Shown here piece after piece: positions 40,026 through 43,141 of a DNA stretch of 43,141 nt. Numbering within the stretch: position 1 is the first letter of the stretch; each line of letters starts with the position of its first letter. Made by a program: the position numbers and the translations under genes. The stretch spans positions 1 to 43,141 of the forward strand of contig CABQAK010000015.1 in NCBI GenBank assembly GCA_902462065.1, in the 5' to 3' direction. The stretch is from an uncultured Collinsella sp. (lineage in GTDB: Bacteria; Actinomycetota; Coriobacteriia; Coriobacteriales; Coriobacteriaceae). A model generated the notes under the pieces. That model saw only the letters and a list, made by a program, of their open reading frames with translations, ran no database searches and had not been told where the DNA came from.

Positions 40026-41252
40026 ATGAGCAAGGAAAAAGTCGTTCTCGCATATTCCGGTGGTCTTGATACATCCGTATGTGTCAAGTGGCTCCAGGAC
40101 GAGAAGAATCTCGATGTCGTTTGTGTCTGCGGCAACGTGGGCCAGGAAGAGACCGGACTGGATGCCAAGAAGCAGAAGGCGCTCGACCTGGGCGTTCTCG
40201 ATTGCCAGGTGCTCGACCTGCGCGACGAGTTCTCCGATGAGTTCCTGACCAAAGCCATCGCAGCAAACTCCATGTACGAGAACAAGTACCCGCTGCTCTC
40301 CGCCCTGTCTCGCCCGCTGCTTGCCAAGAAGCTTGTTGAGGTCGCCCACGAGTTTGGCGCGACCTACGTCGCCCACGGCTGCACCGGCAAGGGTAACGAC
40401 CAGGTCCGTTTTGAGGCCGCCGTCAAGGCCCTCGACCCCGAGCTCAAGGTTATCGCCCCGGTTCGCGAGTGGGACCTGAAGTGCCGTCCCGACGAGGTCG
40501 CCTATGCCCACGCCCACAACGTGCCGGTTCCCGAGGGTGCCAACGACAACCCCTACTCCATCGACGACAACCTGTGGGGTCGTGCCATTGAGTGCGGTCA
40601 CCTGGAGGATCCCTGGAACGAGCCGCTCGACGACGCCTGGGTTATGACCAAGAACCCCGAGGACACGCCGGACACCCCGACCTACACCGAGATTGAGTTT
40701 GAGGCCGGCAAGCCCGTCGCCGTCGACGGCAAGAAGATGAAGCTCTCCGAGATCGTCATCGCCCTCAACAAGATTTCGGGCGACAACGGCTTTGGCCGTC
40801 TTGACCTGGTCGAGGATCGTCTGGTGGGCCTCAAGAGCCGCGAGTGCTATGAGGTTCCCGGAGCCCTGACGCTCATCACCGCCCACAAGGCGCTCGAGGA
40901 CATCTGCGTCGAGGGTGACCTGCTCAAGACCAAGATCAAGCTCGAGCAGGATTGGGCCACCGCCGTGTACAACGGCCAGTGGTACAGCCCGCTCAAAAAC
41001 GCGCTCGATGCCTTTATGGCCGATACCCAGAAGTTCGTGACCGGCACTGTCCGTCTGAAGTTCTTTAAGGGCAACTGCCATGTCGTCGGCCGCAAGAGCC
41101 CCTTCAGCCTCTACGACTACGGTCTGGCTACCTACGACCGCGACACCACGTTCGACGAGAAGGCCAGCGCCGGCTTTATCGAGATCGATACGCTGTCGCT
41201 CAAGACGTGGGCAAAGGTCCAGGGCCCCAGCTCTGCTGCCGCCCAGGCCTAG
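40026..41252 (+). CDS. argG: Argininosuccinate synthase ArgG
   Basis: ArgG condenses citrulline and aspartate with ATP to argininosuccinate, the penultimate step of arginine biosynthesis. The 408-aa protein has the ATP-pyrophosphatase P-loop AYSGGLDTSV (residues 9-18), THVAHG-type YVAHGCTGKGNDQVRFE, the NPYSIDDNLWGRAIECG block and the family's C-terminal helix region. GAAAGGA (40012-40018) supports ATG 40026. argH follows about 520 nt downstream with a small gene between. Control by the arginine-rich leader upstream is proposed. Confidence 0.97.
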   Translation: MSKEKVVLAYSGGLDTSVCVKWLQDEKNLDVVCVCGNVGQEETGLDAKKQKALDLGVLDCQVLDLRDEFSDEFLTKAIAANSMYENKYPLLSALSRPLLAKKLVEVAHEFGATYVAHGCTGKGNDQVRFEAAVKALDPELKVIAPVREWDLKCRPDEVAYAHAHNVPVPEGANDNPYSIDDNLWGRAIECGHLEDPWNEPLDDAWVMTKNPEDTPDTPTYTEIEFEAGKPVAVDGKKMKLSEIVIALNKISGDNGFGRLDLVEDRLVGLKSRECYEVPGALTLITAHKALEDICVEGDLLKTKIKLEQDWATAVYNGQWYSPLKNALDAFMADTQKFVTGTVRLKFFKGNCHVVGRKSPFSLYDYGLATYDRDTTFDEKASAGFIEIDTLSLKTWAKVQGPSSAAAQA

Positions 41253-41405
41253 CGCCTCCTTCCCTTGGTATCCGCGCGGCCCATCCGCGTGATACATAAC
41301 GGGCGCACGGGGTCCCTACCTTTCGTTATGCTTGCTGACACTTCTTAACATCGGTGGCCCCTACGTTCCGCCCGCATATATGATGCCGCGTCTGCGGCTG
41401 AGTCC

Positions 41406-41440
41406 GAGCCCCGCCGGGGTTGTCCGGCGGGGCTCCTTCT
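41406..41440 (+). terminator. Terminator-like hairpin between argG and argH
   Basis: A perfect 12-bp stem (GAGCCCCGCCGG / CCGGCGGGGCTC) with a GGTTGT loop is followed by CTTCT. The T-run is poor. It lies 154 nt after the argG stop, so the small gene and argH may be transcribed apart from argG. Confidence 0.6.
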
Positions 41441-41485
41441 ATCAATTTGGCGGCTCTGCGCCTATATATATGAGGAGTATCCATT

Positions 41486-41656
41486 ATGTTCAATGCTATT
41501 GCGCATGCTTTGCTTGCCCTCGCGCCCGAGTTCGATGCTGCAAGGGTCGAGGACGTCCCTATGAGCCTGAAGGCCTGGATCGATGGTTCGCAGGGCAACA
41601 TCCGGAGGGAGACGTTGGGCGCCAAGTGCATGGCGCGTCACTTCTTTGCAAATTAG
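41486..41656 (+). CDS. Small unknown protein (56 aa) between argG and argH
   Basis: ATG 41486 is 8 nt after GAGGAG (41472-41477) and the frame runs 56 codons to TAG. It begins MFNAIAHALLALAPEFDAAR and continues with VEDVPMSLKAWIDGSQ and NIRRETLGAKCMARHFF. Codon choice is like the neighbouring genes, favouring C/G in third positions. There is no signal peptide or membrane segment, and I recognise no family. A TATATATA stretch lies just before the ribosome site. It could be a small helical protein or part of arg regulation, but neither can be shown. Confidence 0.55.
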   Translation: MFNAIAHALLALAPEFDAARVEDVPMSLKAWIDGSQGNIRRETLGAKCMARHFFAN

Positions 41657-41774
41657 CTACATGGCTCCGCACACGGTGGGGAATGTGTAAAACTAGCGGT
41701 TGAAAAATCGCTTTAGCGATATGGCGCATTGCTTTGGGCGCTTGTTTTGGTATTTGGAGAAAGGGGACGGTTCC

Positions 41775-43141
41775 ATGGCTCTTTGGGGCGGTCGTTTTGA
41801 GGCAGGCGTGGCCGAGGTCACGCAGGAGTTTGGCGCGTCGCTGCCGGTCGACAAACATCTCTATAAGCAGGATATCGCCGGCTCTAAGGCGCATGCCAAG
41901 ATGCTGGCGGCCCAGGGCATCATCAGTGCCGAGGACGAGCAGGCGATTGCCAAGGGCCTGACCGGAATCGAACAGGATATCGATGCCGGCAACTTCACCT
42001 TCGACATCAACGACGAAGACATTCATATGTCCATCGAGAGCGAGCTGACGCGTCGCATCGGCGAGGCTGGCAAGCGCTTGCATACTGGGCGTTCGCGCAA
42101 CGACCAGGTGGCGACCGATACGCGCCTGGGCGTCAAGGCGCTGGCCAAGGAGCTCATGGAGGCCAATCTTGAGCTGCGCCATGTGCTGGTGGATGCGGCC
42201 AAGAAGTACGACAAGGTGATTCTGCCGGGCTACACGCATATGCAGCACGCTCAGCCCGTGCTGCTCTCGCATCATCTGCTGGCGTATTTCTGGATGTTCG
42301 CGCGCGACTTTACGCGCCTGAAGGCCGCCTTTGATGCCGCCGACAACTGCCCGCTTGGTGCTGCCGCGCTTGCCGGTACGAGCTATCCGCTCGATCGCCA
42401 GATGACGGCTGCCGAACTTGGCTTTGCGGGCGTGATCCCCAACTCGCTCGATGCGGTTTCCGACCGTGATTTCCTGCTCGATCTGCATTACGCCGGATCC
42501 GTCATGGCGATGCACCTGTCGCGTCTTTCCGAGGAGATCGTGCTGTGGTCGAGCTCCGAATTTGGCTTTATCACGCTTTCAGACTCCTACTCCACCGGCT
42601 CGTCTATCATGCCGCAGAAGAAGAACCCCGACTTTGCCGAGCTTATCCGCGGCAAGAGCGGTCGCGTGTACGGCAACCTGGTGCAGCTGCTGGTAACCAT
42701 GAAGGGCTTGCCGCTTGCTTATAACAAGGACTTGCAGGAGGACAAGGAGGGCGCGCTCGATACCGCCCATACGCTCATGCAGTGCCTGTCCGTTATGGCC
42801 GGAATGATTTCGACTTGGACCGTCAACGAGGATGCCATGGCGCGCGAGTGCGGCGTGGGGCACCTTGCCGCCACCGATGTTGCCGATTACCTGGCCAAGC
42901 GTGGCCTGCCGTTCCGCGAGGCACATGCCGTGGTGGGCCATCTGGTCCTGATGTGCGAGAAGCGCGGCTGCAATCTTGAGGACCTGCCGTTTGAGGTGTT
43001 CCAGGAGGCAAGCCCGCTCTTTGAGCGCGACATTACCGAGGCGCTCGACATCCCGTCGATTGTCGCCGCGCGCACGACCGAGGGCGGCACCGCCCCTGCC
43101 GCCGTTGCCGTGCAGCTGCAGCGTGCCGAGGCGCAGCTCGT
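41775..43141 (+). CDS. argH: Argininosuccinate lyase ArgH (3' end outside the window)
   Basis: ArgH splits argininosuccinate into arginine and fumarate, the last step of the pathway. The visible 455 codons cover almost the whole protein (usual length 455-480): MALWGGRFEAGVAEVTQEF, ESELTRRIGEAGKRLHTGRSRNDQVATD, YTHMQHAQPVLLSHH, and the fumarase/lyase signature GSSIMPQKKNPDFAE. These include the catalytic serine loop. AAAGGGGAC precedes ATG 41775. The reading frame is intact up to the window edge with no stop reached. Confidence 0.97.
   Translation, partial: MALWGGRFEAGVAEVTQEFGASLPVDKHLYKQDIAGSKAHAKMLAAQGIISAEDEQAIAKGLTGIEQDIDAGNFTFDINDEDIHMSIESELTRRIGEAGKRLHTGRSRNDQVATDTRLGVKALAKELMEANLELRHVLVDAAKKYDKVILPGYTHMQHAQPVLLSHHLLAYFWMFARDFTRLKAAFDAADNCPLGAAALAGTSYPLDRQMTAAELGFAGVIPNSLDAVSDRDFLLDLHYAGSVMAMHLSRLSEEIVLWSSSEFGFITLSDSYSTGSSIMPQKKNPDFAELIRGKSGRVYGNLVQLLVTMKGLPLAYNKDLQEDKEGALDTAHTLMQCLSVMAGMISTWTVNEDAMARECGVGHLAATDVADYLAKRGLPFREAHAVVGHLVLMCEKRGCNLEDLPFEVFQEASPLFERDITEALDIPSIVAARTTEGGTAPAAVAVQLQRAEAQL

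Overview
This window is bacterial, GC-rich (coding bias towards C/G-ending codons) and gene-dense, and it reads as a chromosomal segment of an anaerobic actinobacterium of class Coriobacteriia, most likely a Collinsella-type organism. This placement is inferred from three things: an actinobacterial-style division cluster with SepF, YggT and DivIVA but no FtsA, proteins that look like that lineage, and a short anaerobe-type ThiC. It was not tested by any search. No rRNA, tRNA, CRISPR array, phage or insertion sequence was recognised.

Bases 1-15673 are a division and cell-wall (dcw) cluster on the + strand: mraZ, rsmH, an ftsL-like gene, ftsI, murF, mraY, murD, ftsW, murG, murC, murB, ftsQ and ftsZ, closed by a strong terminator. 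murE and ftsA are absent. The first bases hold what looks like the MraZ operator and promoter. Bases 15674-21135 form a phosphate operon in which the peptidoglycan-editing gene pgeF comes first and overlaps pstS, followed by pstC, pstA, pstB and phoU. Three 11-bp direct repeats upstream look like a PHO box. Bases 21136-23797 return to division: yggS, sepF, yggT, divIVA.

Bases 23798-26540 are on the - strand: a small nitroreductase, then a second phosphate system (Pit permease plus its DUF47 partner). A 109-bp nested inverted repeat lies between them. Bases 26541-29858 (+) hold an unknown gene under a possible SOS box, a Bax-inhibitor-1 membrane protein, a PARG/macrodomain-like protein with an altered catalytic signature, and an SGNH esterase. 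A 333-bp gap then carries three tandem 80-bp palindromic units. Bases 30192-32641 (-) are thiD and thiC under a TPP riboswitch. After that come an unknown membrane-anchored protein, yaaA, an M18 aminopeptidase, polA and a HAD phosphatase.

The right end is arginine biosynthesis: argG, a small unknown gene, and argH cut by the window edge. A 24-codon reading frame with a strong ribosome binding site precedes argG. It ends in an arginine-dense stretch with three consecutive CGA codons and is followed by competing RNA pairings, which is the layout of a leader-peptide attenuator. I rate this, two genes that appear to start on ATC and ATT, and the palindromic repeat families as the most interesting content.
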